Shown: positions 42,545 through 51,065 of the stretch, in pieces
Numbering within the stretch: position 1 is the first letter of the stretch
How the letters are laid out: the number at the start of each line of letters is the position of its first letter
Assembly (NCBI GenBank): GCA_963735005.1
Contig: CAVTJA010000002.1
Location: 100,426-164,425, forward strand
Source: WTKG01 sp963735005
GTDB taxonomy: Bacteria; Actinomycetota; Actinomycetes; Actinomycetales; Demequinaceae
Reading direction: 5' to 3'
DNA length: 64,000 nucleotides
Notes under the pieces: generated by a model
What the model was told of the DNA's origin: nothing
Database searches by the model: none
The model's input: only the letters and a program-made list of their open reading frames with translations
Program-made: the position numbers and the translations under genes

Positions 42545-44203
42545 TTAGCTCGGCGGAAAACGCCATACGCCCCAATCTAGCCACACTGAACCGAAAATGC
42601 GGGTTGCGCCCGCCGCTTTGGCCGCGGGCCACTCCGCTGGCGCGACGATGAACCGCGCTGGGAGCTCTTCGTTGTTCGCGTCGAAGATCACGACGTGCTT
42701 GTCCACCAGCCAGTACGACGCCTTGTTGCGCACTGCGCACGGGAGGCCGTTTTCGGCGATCCCGACCTCCGTCTCGCCCTTGCTGTCGAGTAGCGCTCCG
42801 TACGGAGGCGGGACGCGCGACTGATCGTAGGCCGGGTCGAGCACCGCGACGTCCGCCCGTAGCGCTCCCGCGACGAAGTACACGGCGAGGAGCGCGACCG
42901 CGACGCGCGGCCACCGGCTCAGCGCCCACACCGCGGCCGCGAGCCCGGCGGTCACGGCGCCCGCGAGCCACCAGAAGCCGACGAGCGTGCCGCCCGTCAC
43001 GAACGGCAGCGCCCCAAGGATTGCGAAGTCCACGAACGCCGGGGTGTCGGACAGCGTGGCGGCGATGGCGACCGGCGCGAGTGCGACGACCACGGTCGTC
43101 GAGATCGCGGCGATCCCGAGCACGCGACGGTTCGTGCCGCGCAGCAGCGCCACGGCGCCCACCACCGCGAGCGGTACGACGAAAGGATCCAGGTAGCGCC
43201 CGTAGATGGGCACGTCGAGGCGGAAGCCCCAGGAGTTGGCGCGCGCGAGGAACACGACGAAGAACGCAGCCTGAGCGAGGGCGCCCGCGCCCAGCCACAG
43301 CCACGCCGATCGTTCCAGGGGGCCGCGCTTGCGCTTCCACGCCACCACGGCGATCCCGAGCCCGAAGGCGGTGAGCACCACCCAGGACGTTGCCTGCGCC
43401 CACCCCTGGCCGAGCGCGACTGTCGCCAGGCGGGCAGCATCGACGTTGCCCAGCCGGTCACTCGTGGCGCCGATGCGGTCCGAACTGGGGAAGACTTGCG
43501 ACGACAACCACGTCTGCAGGACGAGCCCCGCGGCCACGAGTGCGCCGATCACGGCGACGGCGGACACCGCGAGCGAGATCCGCCTGCGAGCCGCGACGGC
43601 GGCCCACACCGCGGTGACCACTGCGAGCGGCAACGCGCGCGCGTGCACGACGGACGCGGCCCCCACGAGCGCGGCGGCGAGCAGCAGGGTGGCGGGGCGG
43701 CGGGACGATGCGTAGGACGCCACGGCCGCCGCGGTTCCCACGACGAGCAGGGTCAGCAAGGTCTCGGGGAGGACAAAGTTGGCGGTCAGCACGCGGGCGG
43801 CGGGGAGCGTGACGACGGCCGCTGCGACCACCGCCTGGGCGCGCCGGGCGCCAAGCGCGAGCGCTAGCCGGTACGCGGGCCACATGACAGCGACGCCGCA
43901 TGCGACGACTAGCCCGATGGCCGCGGCATACACAGTGGCGGGGTTGGACGAGATCCACCACAGCGGCGCGAGTAACAGGGGTAGACCCGCCGAGTACCCG
44001 TTGCCGCACAGCGCCCACGTGGCGTCCGGGTTGGCGAGTTGGTGCGCTTGGGCGAGGTAGCCGACCTCGTCGAAGATGACGGCGGGACCGTTCGCGCTCG
44101 CGGCGACGACTGCGTAGTACGCGGCGACCGCGGCGACCACTCCCCACGGCGCGTAGCGCGCCAGGGCCTCGCGGACCTCGGTGCTGCGGGTCGTGGCCGT
44201 CAT
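42545..44203 (-). CDS. GT-C-like polytopic membrane glycosyltransferase candidate
   Basis: 552 residues with about 11 hydrophobic segments. The first extracytoplasmic loop has FDEVGYLAQAHQLA near residue 44, the Asp-Glu and Tyr pattern of GT-C enzymes (GT39/GT83-like) that use polyprenyl-phosphate sugars; a soluble C-terminal domain of about 90 residues follows. No family can be assigned firmly. TAGACT stands six bases before the ATG. A terminator separates it from the upstream MMPL gene. It is probably an envelope glycan enzyme. Confidence 0.7.
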   Translation of the reverse strand: MTATTRSTEVREALARYAPWGVVAAVAAYYAVVAASANGPAVIFDEVGYLAQAHQLANPDATWALCGNGYSAGLPLLLAPLWWISSNPATVYAAAIGLVVACGVAVMWPAYRLALALGARRAQAVVAAAVVTLPAARVLTANFVLPETLLTLLVVGTAAAVASYASSRRPATLLLAAALVGAASVVHARALPLAVVTAVWAAVAARRRISLAVSAVAVIGALVAAGLVLQTWLSSQVFPSSDRIGATSDRLGNVDAARLATVALGQGWAQATSWVVLTAFGLGIAVVAWKRKRGPLERSAWLWLGAGALAQAAFFVVFLARANSWGFRLDVPIYGRYLDPFVVPLAVVGAVALLRGTNRRVLGIAAISTTVVVALAPVAIAATLSDTPAFVDFAILGALPFVTGGTLVGFWWLAGAVTAGLAAAVWALSRWPRVAVALLAVYFVAGALRADVAVLDPAYDQSRVPPPYGALLDSKGETEVGIAENGLPCAVRNKASYWLVDKHVVIFDANNEELPARFIVAPAEWPAAKAAGATRIFGSVWLDWGVWRFPPS

Positions 44204-44209
44204 GGCGCC

Positions 44210-44215
44210 AGTCTA
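44210..44215 (-). promoter_or_regulatory. Putative -10 element for the membrane enzyme operon
   Basis: TAGACT on the reverse strand, six bases before the ATG at 44203; leaderless start likely. Confidence 0.45.
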
Positions 44216-44226
44216 GGGACACAACA

Positions 44227-44262
44227 CTCGTGGGCGGCGGCCATTCGGCCACCGCCCACGAG
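44227..44262 (-). terminator. Hairpin terminator after the MMPL gene
   Basis: A perfect 11-base-pair stem (44227-44237 with 44252-44262) extended inward by GGCC/GGCC past one mismatch around ATTC; lies directly after the MMPL stop. Confidence 0.75.
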
Positions 44263-44272
44263 GTGCGGAGAG

Positions 44273-46468
44273 TCACACGAGTGCCGGCTCGAGTTCTCCT
44301 TCCTGTTCCGTCTCGGCGGCCAGAGAAGGAGCCTCTGGGGCCTCGATGGACATGTTGGGCAGCCATCCGAGCCACGACGGCAGGTACCAGTTGGCCTTGC
44401 CGAGCAGGGACATGATGGCCGGCACCAGGATGGTCCGGACGAGCGTCGCATCGATGATGACAGCGGCGGCGAGACCGAAGCCCATCTGCGCGAATTCCGA
44501 TAGATCGCCGATCGCGAATCCGGAGAACACCGCCACCATGATCAGCGCCGCGCCCGTGATGAGCGATCCCGTCCGGCCGAGGCCGTGGGCGATCGCGGCG
44601 CGGGTGTCGATGCCGTTGTCGTGAGCCTCCTTGATGCGGCTGAGGAGGAACACGTGGTAGTCCATCGACAGGCCGAACAGGACCGCGAACAGGAACACCG
44701 GCAGCCAGGGCGCGATGCCGTCAACCTGCGTCAGCCCGATGGCCTCGCCCCAGCCGAACTGGAACGCGCCCACCAGCAGGCCGAACGCAGCCGCCGCGGA
44801 AAGCACGTTCAGCAGGATCGACGTCAGCGGAACGACGATCGAGCGGAACGCGACCAACAGGAACACGAAGCTGGACCCAAGGACGATCGCGAGCACGAGC
44901 GGGACGCGGTCCCACACGAGCGTCGTGAAGTCGTACGAACTCGCCTGCTCTCCCGACACGTAGTACGTCACGCCCGTGTCGCCCAGGTATTGCGGGACGA
45001 TCTGGTCGCGCAACCGCAGCAGCGCGTCCTCGGCCTCGACGGCCGCGGAGTCGAACGTGTCCTCCGCGTCGATGAACACCACGGCGCCGCGGTTGTCCAC
45101 CGAGACCTCGCGGAATCCCGGGTCTGCCGCGATGGCATCGGCAAGCGCGGTGATTTGCGCCTCGGCGCCGTCGGGGTTCTCGATCGCGATAAACGTCTGC
45201 GACTGTCCGTAGTCGAAGTCGTCCACGAGGATCTCGTTGGCGATGCGGAAGTTGTTATCCGCGGGAAGCGCCTCGAGCCCGGGGAACGCCAGGCGCATCG
45301 AGGCGATCGGCAGCGCGAGCGCACCGAGCACCGCGACGCCCGCCACGAGGGCGACGACGGGGCGGCCGGTGACGGCGTTGGCGATCCGCTTCCAGATCTT
45401 CGGCTCCTCGCCCGGGTGGGCGGTGGGCACGCGTCCCTTGTTCACGCGGTGGCCGAGCAGCTTGAGCACGGCCGGCAGCAGCGTGAGGGCGGACAACACG
45501 GAGGCGAACGCGGCGAGCATCGCGCCCGCGCCAAGGCTGATCATGATCGTGTGCGGGATGACAAGCATTCCCACAAGTGCGATCAGCACGGTCACGCCGG
45601 AGAAGAACACCGCGCGGTTTGCCGTGTTGCCGGTGATCGTCACCGCGTCCTCGACCGAGCGTCCGTTGTGGAGCTCTTCGCGGAAACGTTGGACGGCCAC
45701 CAGCGTGTAGTCGATGCCAAGCGCGAGGCCCATCATCGTGATCATGTTGAGCACGAAGAATGACAGGTTGTCGAACACCTGGCCCAGGATGGCGGTGAGG
45801 CCCACGGCGGTCAGGATCGATACCAGGGAGATTCCCAGCGGGATGCCCGCCGCCATGAGCGCGCCGAACACCACGACGAGGATGACGATCGCGACGGCGA
45901 TCCCGATGGTCTCGCCCTTGACGAGCGTGTCCTCGGCGAGCCCGTCGAACGTCAGCTCGCCGGTTCGCTCGCCAAAGTTGTAGAACCCGAAGCCGTCGAC
46001 GGACAGGCCCTCGACGGCAGCCATCAACGCCTCAGGCGTGGCGTCGGCGTCGTCGATCGTCAACTGCACGAGCGCCGAGTGCGCGTCCGCCGATACCGGG
46101 AACGGAGCGGCGGATGTGGGGGCCGACACCGTCAGCACGCCCGGAACCCCGTCGATCGCCGCCGTGAGCTCCGACAGCGCGGAGTCGTACGCCGGCTGCC
46201 CGAACTGCGCGGTGTCCGAAGTGACGACGACCGTCTCGTCATACGTGACCGGCCCCGTCTGCTCCTCCGGGCCGCGGTACTGGGTGTTGAGGTCCCAGCC
46301 CTTGTCGGCCTCAGTGGAGACGATGTTGCGGTCGTCTTGCGACACCACGTCGCCAAGGCCGCCGGCGAAGTAGGCAGCCGCGCCGAGCACCGCGACCCAC
46401 ACGCCAAGCGTGAGCCAAGGTCTCCGGGCGGAGGCCCGCGCGATCCTCCCTGTGAATCCAACAGACAT
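44273..46468 (-). CDS. MMPL/RND-family membrane transporter
   Basis: 731 residues. Two MMPL repeats, each with one leading helix, a large extracytoplasmic loop and about five more helices. The proton-relay aspartates stand in GLALGIDYTLV (first repeat) and LFGLSMDYHVF (second). Actinobacterial MMPL proteins export lipids, siderophores or drugs; the cargo is unknown here. The C-terminus is a short acidic tail. ATG 46468 has AAGGAG eight bases upstream. A NarL-type kinase/regulator pair is divergent, probably its regulator. Confidence 0.9.
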   Translation of the reverse strand: MSVGFTGRIARASARRPWLTLGVWVAVLGAAAYFAGGLGDVVSQDDRNIVSTEADKGWDLNTQYRGPEEQTGPVTYDETVVVTSDTAQFGQPAYDSALSELTAAIDGVPGVLTVSAPTSAAPFPVSADAHSALVQLTIDDADATPEALMAAVEGLSVDGFGFYNFGERTGELTFDGLAEDTLVKGETIGIAVAIVILVVVFGALMAAGIPLGISLVSILTAVGLTAILGQVFDNLSFFVLNMITMMGLALGIDYTLVAVQRFREELHNGRSVEDAVTITGNTANRAVFFSGVTVLIALVGMLVIPHTIMISLGAGAMLAAFASVLSALTLLPAVLKLLGHRVNKGRVPTAHPGEEPKIWKRIANAVTGRPVVALVAGVAVLGALALPIASMRLAFPGLEALPADNNFRIANEILVDDFDYGQSQTFIAIENPDGAEAQITALADAIAADPGFREVSVDNRGAVVFIDAEDTFDSAAVEAEDALLRLRDQIVPQYLGDTGVTYYVSGEQASSYDFTTLVWDRVPLVLAIVLGSSFVFLLVAFRSIVVPLTSILLNVLSAAAAFGLLVGAFQFGWGEAIGLTQVDGIAPWLPVFLFAVLFGLSMDYHVFLLSRIKEAHDNGIDTRAAIAHGLGRTGSLITGAALIMVAVFSGFAIGDLSEFAQMGFGLAAAVIIDATLVRTILVPAIMSLLGKANWYLPSWLGWLPNMSIEAPEAPSLAAETEQEGELEPALV

Positions 46469-46808
46469 GTCATGCTCCTTATGAAGAGTCGTGTGGGGCC
46501 GACGCTCGCCGGCACCGTGATCACGATTGCGCCCGGGCGGTTGCCCCGGCTATCGGGTAGCACCCTGGAATGCACCCCGGGTGCGGAGGCCCTTCTCAGG
46601 GTTTCCGCGCCCGGTCCAGGGACTACCTCGACGCTACGAATGGAGGCCCTTCGCGGTCTGCCCGCCTGGGAGCGAAAAGTTGCCGCCGCGCGGGGGGTCT
46701 TTTTCCCACCGCGCGGGGGACCCGGCTGAGGGTTCCCCCGGACGAGTGACCCTGACTCCAGCCGTGGGGGTGACGACGCCGGGCAGCTAACGCGAGACCA
46801 TTGACGGT
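46469..46808. other. 340-base divergent region between MMPL and the second kinase
   Basis: No gene. It contains the palindrome GCACCCCGGGTGC (46572-46584), two copies of CCGCGCGGGGG 23 bases apart (46686 and 46709), TCAGGGTT (46596-46603) and GACCCTGA (46748-46755). The last octamer is also repeated in the PspC-kinase region. These are candidate response-regulator sites; promoters could not be placed with confidence. Confidence 0.5.
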
Positions 46809-48176
46809 ATGAACAGCCTCAAGCGCATCTACCTGCCGTTGCTGACGTTTCAGACGGCGGGCGAGGTCGCATACCTGCTGCTCGGCCTCGTGTTCGGTGT
46901 CCTGTGGTTCAGCCTGCTGTTCTCGCTGTACGCGGCGGGTATCGGCACCATTGTGGTCTGGGTCGGCCTTGGAATTCTGATCGCGACGCACGCGATGCTG
47001 CGGCCGATCGCCGTCGTCGAGAGGCTGCAGGTTAGCTGGCTGTTGCGTCACCGCGTGCAGGCGCCGCGGCCGATCGCTTACGACCCGGTGGTGGACTCGC
47101 TCCACCCCAAGTGGGCGAACTTCTGGCGCTGGACGCACGAACTTCTGCACGACGGCGTCAGTTGGAACATCCTGTTGTGGAACTTCACGCGCGTGATCGC
47201 TGGCCCGCTGGGTTTCGCGCTCGCGATTGCCTACATGACCGTGCCGATTGCGCTGCTGGCGGCGCCGGTGTTTGCGATCTGGGTGCCGATCCAGATCGAC
47301 GGCGCGGACGCCGAGCCCGCGTGGCGCAACTGGCTGCTGCTCGGCCCGGTCGCATTCCTGATCGTGGCGCCTGCGCTCGGCTGGGCCGTGCGGTCCTTCG
47401 CCAATCTGCACCGGCAGTTCGCGACCCGCGCGCTTGGCCCGTGCGCCGAGGAACTCGAGGCAGCCGCGCTGAGCCGCGCGTCCGTTGCGGAGGAGCAGGT
47501 GCGCATCGACCAGGAGCTTCACGACTCGATCGGCCACATGGTGTCGATGATCGTGGTGCAGGCGGGTGCGGGCGCGCACGTGTTCGAGAAGGACCCGGAC
47601 TTCTCTCGCAAGGCGCTCGGCAACATCGAGGAGCGCGGCAGGGCCGCGCTGGGCGAGCTCGACCGCATCATCGCGAGGATCCGCGGAGACCAAGTCGAGA
47701 CCCACGCGCCGCTGCCAGACGCCCGCGACCTCCCGGCGCTCGTGCAGGGTGCGCGGGACGCGGGGATGACCGTCGAGTCCCACATTTCCATTGGCGACGT
47801 GCCGCCCGCGCTTGGCCGCGGCGTCTATCGAGTGGTCCAGGAGGCGCTGACGAACGCGGCTAAGCACGCACCGGGCGGCGCGGTGCGCGTCGAGGTCGCG
47901 TCGAACGATGTGGCGGTTGCGCTGTCCGTCGTCAACGCGCTTGGCGACAAGCGGCCCGACCCCAAGTCCCGTGGCAACGGCCTGGCGAGCATTCGGGACC
48001 GGGTGACGCTGTTGGGGGGCGAGGCAACCGTCGGCGAGGCGTCGGGCGGGAAGTTCGCGGTGCGGGCGGTGCTGCCGCTAGCGGCGATGCTTCCCGCGGT
48101 GGCGAAGACCACCTGCGCCTTGGCGGCGTCGTGCCGCTGCCTGGGGTGCACCATCCGTCGTAAGGTGCTCGCGTGA
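46809..48176 (+). CDS. NarL-type sensor histidine kinase (MMPL locus)
   Basis: 455 residues. Six hydrophobic segments in the first 205 residues form a sensor without a named extracellular domain. HisKA_3 dimerization domain with phosphoacceptor His238 in ELHDSIGHMV, then an ATPase domain with VVQEALTNAAKHA and GNGLASIRDRV. The expected end is around VRAVLP; instead about 35 more residues follow, including an odd C-x6-C-x-C-x2-C cluster, over DNA that also holds the next gene's -10 element. A one-base shift at 48078 would end the protein at TAG 48079-48081. The stop overlaps the regulator start. Confidence 0.9.
   Translation: MNSLKRIYLPLLTFQTAGEVAYLLLGLVFGVLWFSLLFSLYAAGIGTIVVWVGLGILIATHAMLRPIAVVERLQVSWLLRHRVQAPRPIAYDPVVDSLHPKWANFWRWTHELLHDGVSWNILLWNFTRVIAGPLGFALAIAYMTVPIALLAAPVFAIWVPIQIDGADAEPAWRNWLLLGPVAFLIVAPALGWAVRSFANLHRQFATRALGPCAEELEAAALSRASVAEEQVRIDQELHDSIGHMVSMIVVQAGAGAHVFEKDPDFSRKALGNIEERGRAALGELDRIIARIRGDQVETHAPLPDARDLPALVQGARDAGMTVESHISIGDVPPALGRGVYRVVQEALTNAAKHAPGGAVRVEVASNDVAVALSVVNALGDKRPDPKSRGNGLASIRDRVTLLGGEATVGEASGGKFAVRAVLPLAAMLPAVAKTTCALAASCRCLGCTIRRKVLA
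48161..48166 (+). promoter_or_regulatory. Putative -10 element before the second response regulator
   Basis: TAAGGT six bases before the GTG at 48173, same as at tsaD; suggests a separate leaderless transcript of the regulator. Confidence 0.4.
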
Positions 48177-48811
48177 GAATCGCGATCGTCGACGACGACC
48201 CCTTGGTGCGCATGGGCCTGCGGGCGATCCTGTCATCAGAGGACGGCTGGGAGGTCGTCGCCGAGGCTGGCGACGGCGGCGAGGCCGAGGCGATGGTGGC
48301 CGATGCGTCGCCGGACCTGGTGCTGATGGACATCCGCATGCCGGGGATCGACGGTCTGGAGGCCACGCGCCGCATAGTCGCGCGGGACGGGGCGCCCAAG
48401 GTGCTCGTGCTCACCACTTTCGAGGTTGACGAGTACGTGTTCGAGGCGATGCGTTCCGGCGCGTCAGGGTTCGTCCTCAAGCGCGTGCCGCCCGCCGAGC
48501 TGATCGAGGCGGTGCGGATGGTTGGCACCGGCGAGTCGCTGGTGTTCCCGGCGAGCACGCGCGCGGTGATCGAGCGGTTCGCGGTGCCCGCGAGCGTGGA
48601 GCTGCCCGACCTGACCGACCGCGAGCAGGACGTGTTGCGGCTGCTGGCGCGCGGCCTGTCGAACCAGGAGATCGCGGCGGAGCTCGTGGTCACCGTGGAG
48701 ACCGTCAAGTCCCACGTCGCGTCGATCCTCATGAAGCTTGGCGTGCGCGACCGCACCCAGGCGGTGATCGCGGCTTACGAGTCCGGCTTCATCAGCCCCG
48801 GCGGCGTCTAG
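48173..48811 (+). CDS. NarL/LuxR-family response regulator (MMPL locus)
   Basis: 212 residues. Receiver with phosphoacceptor Asp53 in LVLMDIRMPG, pocket VDDDP, and FVLKRVPP lysine; LuxR helix-turn-helix from about 145 (LTDREQDVLRLLARGLSNQEIAAEL, VKSHVASILMKLG). GTG overlaps the kinase stop and has its own -10-like hexamer. Likely controls the divergent MMPL exporter. Confidence 0.93.
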   Translation: MRIAIVDDDPLVRMGLRAILSSEDGWEVVAEAGDGGEAEAMVADASPDLVLMDIRMPGIDGLEATRRIVARDGAPKVLVLTTFEVDEYVFEAMRSGASGFVLKRVPPAELIEAVRMVGTGESLVFPASTRAVIERFAVPASVELPDLTDREQDVLRLLARGLSNQEIAAELVVTVETVKSHVASILMKLGVRDRTQAVIAAYESGFISPGGV

Positions 48812-48936
48812 CCCCGCCGCGGCCGCCGCCGTTCTGCTGGCGAACGCGCGTTACCGTGCTGACCCATACGCGCACTAACCTTGGGGCATCCCCCCGCGCG
48901 CCCCAGGGCGCCGCACGCTGAAACTTAAGGACTGCG

Positions 48937-50100
48937 ATGGACCTGTACGAATACCAGGCGCGCGACGCCTTCGAGAAGCACGGGGTGCCCGTGCTCGCCG
49001 GCGAACTCGCCATGACAGCGGCCGAGGCGCGCGCGGCCGCCCAGAAGATCGGCGGCGTCACAGTCGTCAAGGCGCAAGTGAAGGTTGGCGGTCGCGGCAA
49101 GGCCGGCGGCGTCAAGGTCGCAAAGACGCCGGATGACGCGGAGGCCGCCGCCGAGGCCATCCTTGGCATGGACATCAAGGGCCACACGGTCCACAAGGTG
49201 ATGATCGCGCAGGGCGCGGACATCGCCGAGGAGTACTACTTCTCCGTGCTGCTCGACCGTTCGGAGCGCCGCTACCTGGCGATGTGCTCCGTCGAGGGTG
49301 GCGTCGAGATCGAGGTGTTGGCCGTGGAGCGGCCCGAGGCGCTCGCGAAGGTGGCGGTGGACCCGCAGGTGGGCATCGACCAGGCGAAGGCCGACGAGAT
49401 CGTGGCGGCCGCGGGCTTCGATGCCGAGACGGCGCCCAAGGTGGCGGCCGTCATCCTCAAGCTGTGGGACGTCTACGCGAACGAGGACGCCACGCTTGTG
49501 GAGGTCAACCCCCTTGTGAAGACCGGCGCCGGGGACATCATCGCGCTCGACGGCAAGGTCACTTTGGACGACAACGCGCAGTTCCGCCACGTGGACCACG
49601 CGGCCATGGAGGACCACGCCACCACGGACCCCATCGAGGAGAAGGCCGTGGGAATGGGCCTCAACTACGTGAAGCTCGACGGCTCGGTGGGCATCATCGG
49701 CAACGGCGCAGGGCTCGTGATGTCGACGCTCGACGTCGTGGCGTACGCGGGCGAGAAGCACGGCGGCGTGAAGCCTGCGAACTTCCTCGACATCGGCGGG
49801 GGCGCGTCGGCCGAGGTGATGGCGAACGGCCTCGACGTCATCCTTGGCGACCCGCAGGTCAAGAGCGTGTTCGTCAACGTGTTCGGCGGCATCACCAGCT
49901 GCATCGAGGTCGCCAACGGCATCGTGGGCGCGCTCGAGACCCTCGGCGCCGCCGCGACAAAGCCGCTCGTCGTCCGCCTTGACGGCAACTCCGTGGAGGA
50001 GGGCCGCGCGATCCTCGCCGCTGCCAACCACCCGCTCGTGACCATCGAAGAGACCATGGACGGTGCAGCCGACAAGGCCGCCGCCCTGGCGAACGCCTAA
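48937..50100 (+). CDS. sucC: Succinate-CoA ligase, beta subunit
   Basis: 387 residues. TCA-cycle ligase: succinyl-CoA to succinate with nucleotide triphosphate formation. N-terminal ATP-grasp domain (MDLYEYQARDAFEKHGVPV; KAQVKVGGRGKAGGVK near 43) and C-terminal CoA-ligase domain with NGAGLVMSTLD and VFGGITSC. TAACCT at 48876-48881 is a possible -10, and AAGGA precedes the start. sucD follows after nine bases. Confidence 0.96.
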   Translation: MDLYEYQARDAFEKHGVPVLAGELAMTAAEARAAAQKIGGVTVVKAQVKVGGRGKAGGVKVAKTPDDAEAAAEAILGMDIKGHTVHKVMIAQGADIAEEYYFSVLLDRSERRYLAMCSVEGGVEIEVLAVERPEALAKVAVDPQVGIDQAKADEIVAAAGFDAETAPKVAAVILKLWDVYANEDATLVEVNPLVKTGAGDIIALDGKVTLDDNAQFRHVDHAAMEDHATTDPIEEKAVGMGLNYVKLDGSVGIIGNGAGLVMSTLDVVAYAGEKHGGVKPANFLDIGGGASAEVMANGLDVILGDPQVKSVFVNVFGGITSCIEVANGIVGALETLGAAATKPLVVRLDGNSVEEGRAILAAANHPLVTIEETMDGAADKAAALANA

Positions 50101-50109
50101 GGAACGCGC

Positions 50110-51000
50110 ATGTCAATCTTCCTCACCAAGGACTCCAAGGTCATCGTCCAGGGAATGACCGGCTCAGAGGGCCAGAAGCACACGGCGCGGATGCTCGCGT
50201 CCGGCACGCAGATCGTGGGCGGCGTCAACCCGCGCAAGGCAGGCGAGACCGTGGACTTCGGGGTCAACGGCTCCACCGTCACGGTCCCAGTGTTCGGTAC
50301 GGTTGCCGAGGCGATGGCCGCCACGGGCGCCGACGTCTCCGTGCTGTTCGTGCCGCCGCCCTTCACCAAGGCCGCTGTGGTCGAGGCCGTAGACGCCGGG
50401 ATGCCGCTGGCCGTGATCATCACCGAGGGCGTCCCCGTCAAGGACACCGCCGAGTTCTTCACGTACGCGCAGGCAAAGGGCACGCGCCTGATCGGCCCCA
50501 ACTGCCCTGGCCTCATCACGCCGGGCGAGTCGAACGTCGGCATCACCCCCGCCAACATCACCGGCCCGGGCCGCATCGGCCTCGTGTCGAAGTCCGGCAC
50601 GCTGACCTACCAGATGCTTTACGAGCTGCGCGACCTCGGGTTCTCGACGGCCGTGGGAATTGGCGGCGACCCGATCGTCGGCACCACCCACATCGATTGC
50701 CTCAAGGCCTTCCAGGACGACCCGGCCACGGACGCGATCGTCATGATCGGCGAGATCGGCGGCGACGCCGAGGAGCGCGCGGCCGCGTTCATCAAGGACA
50801 ACGTCACCAAGCCGGTCGTCGCGTACGTCGCGGGCTTCGAGGCTCCCGAGGGCAAGACGATGGGCCACGCGGGCGCGATCGTGTCCGGGTCCGCTGGCAC
50901 CGCGCAGGCGAAGAAAGAGGCGCTCGAGGCCGTTGGCGTGAAGGTCGGCAAGACCCCCACCCAGACGGCCGAGCTGATGCGGGCGGTGCTGGCCGGCTAG
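50110..51000 (+). CDS. sucD: Succinate-CoA ligase, alpha subunit
   Basis: 296 residues. CoA-binding domain with VQGMTGSEGQKHTARM near residue 15, and the phosphohistidine His253 in GKTMGHAGAIVSG. Partner of SucC, nine bases downstream of it with AGGA as ribosome binding site. The stop precedes the DUF6350 gene by 65 bases. Confidence 0.97.
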   Translation: MSIFLTKDSKVIVQGMTGSEGQKHTARMLASGTQIVGGVNPRKAGETVDFGVNGSTVTVPVFGTVAEAMAATGADVSVLFVPPPFTKAAVVEAVDAGMPLAVIITEGVPVKDTAEFFTYAQAKGTRLIGPNCPGLITPGESNVGITPANITGPGRIGLVSKSGTLTYQMLYELRDLGFSTAVGIGGDPIVGTTHIDCLKAFQDDPATDAIVMIGEIGGDAEERAAAFIKDNVTKPVVAYVAGFEAPEGKTMGHAGAIVSGSAGTAQAKKEALEAVGVKVGKTPTQTAELMRAVLAG

Positions 51001-51065
51001 GTCAGTTCGGCCGCGCTCGCGGTTCGCTCCCGCTCTCGCGGGGCGCGCCGCGTCACCATGGGCGC

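Noticed and set aside
44273..48811. MMPL plus kinase/regulator as an antibiotic-resistance island
   Set aside because: The pairing is common in actinobacteria, base composition matches the surroundings, and there is no mobile-element signature.
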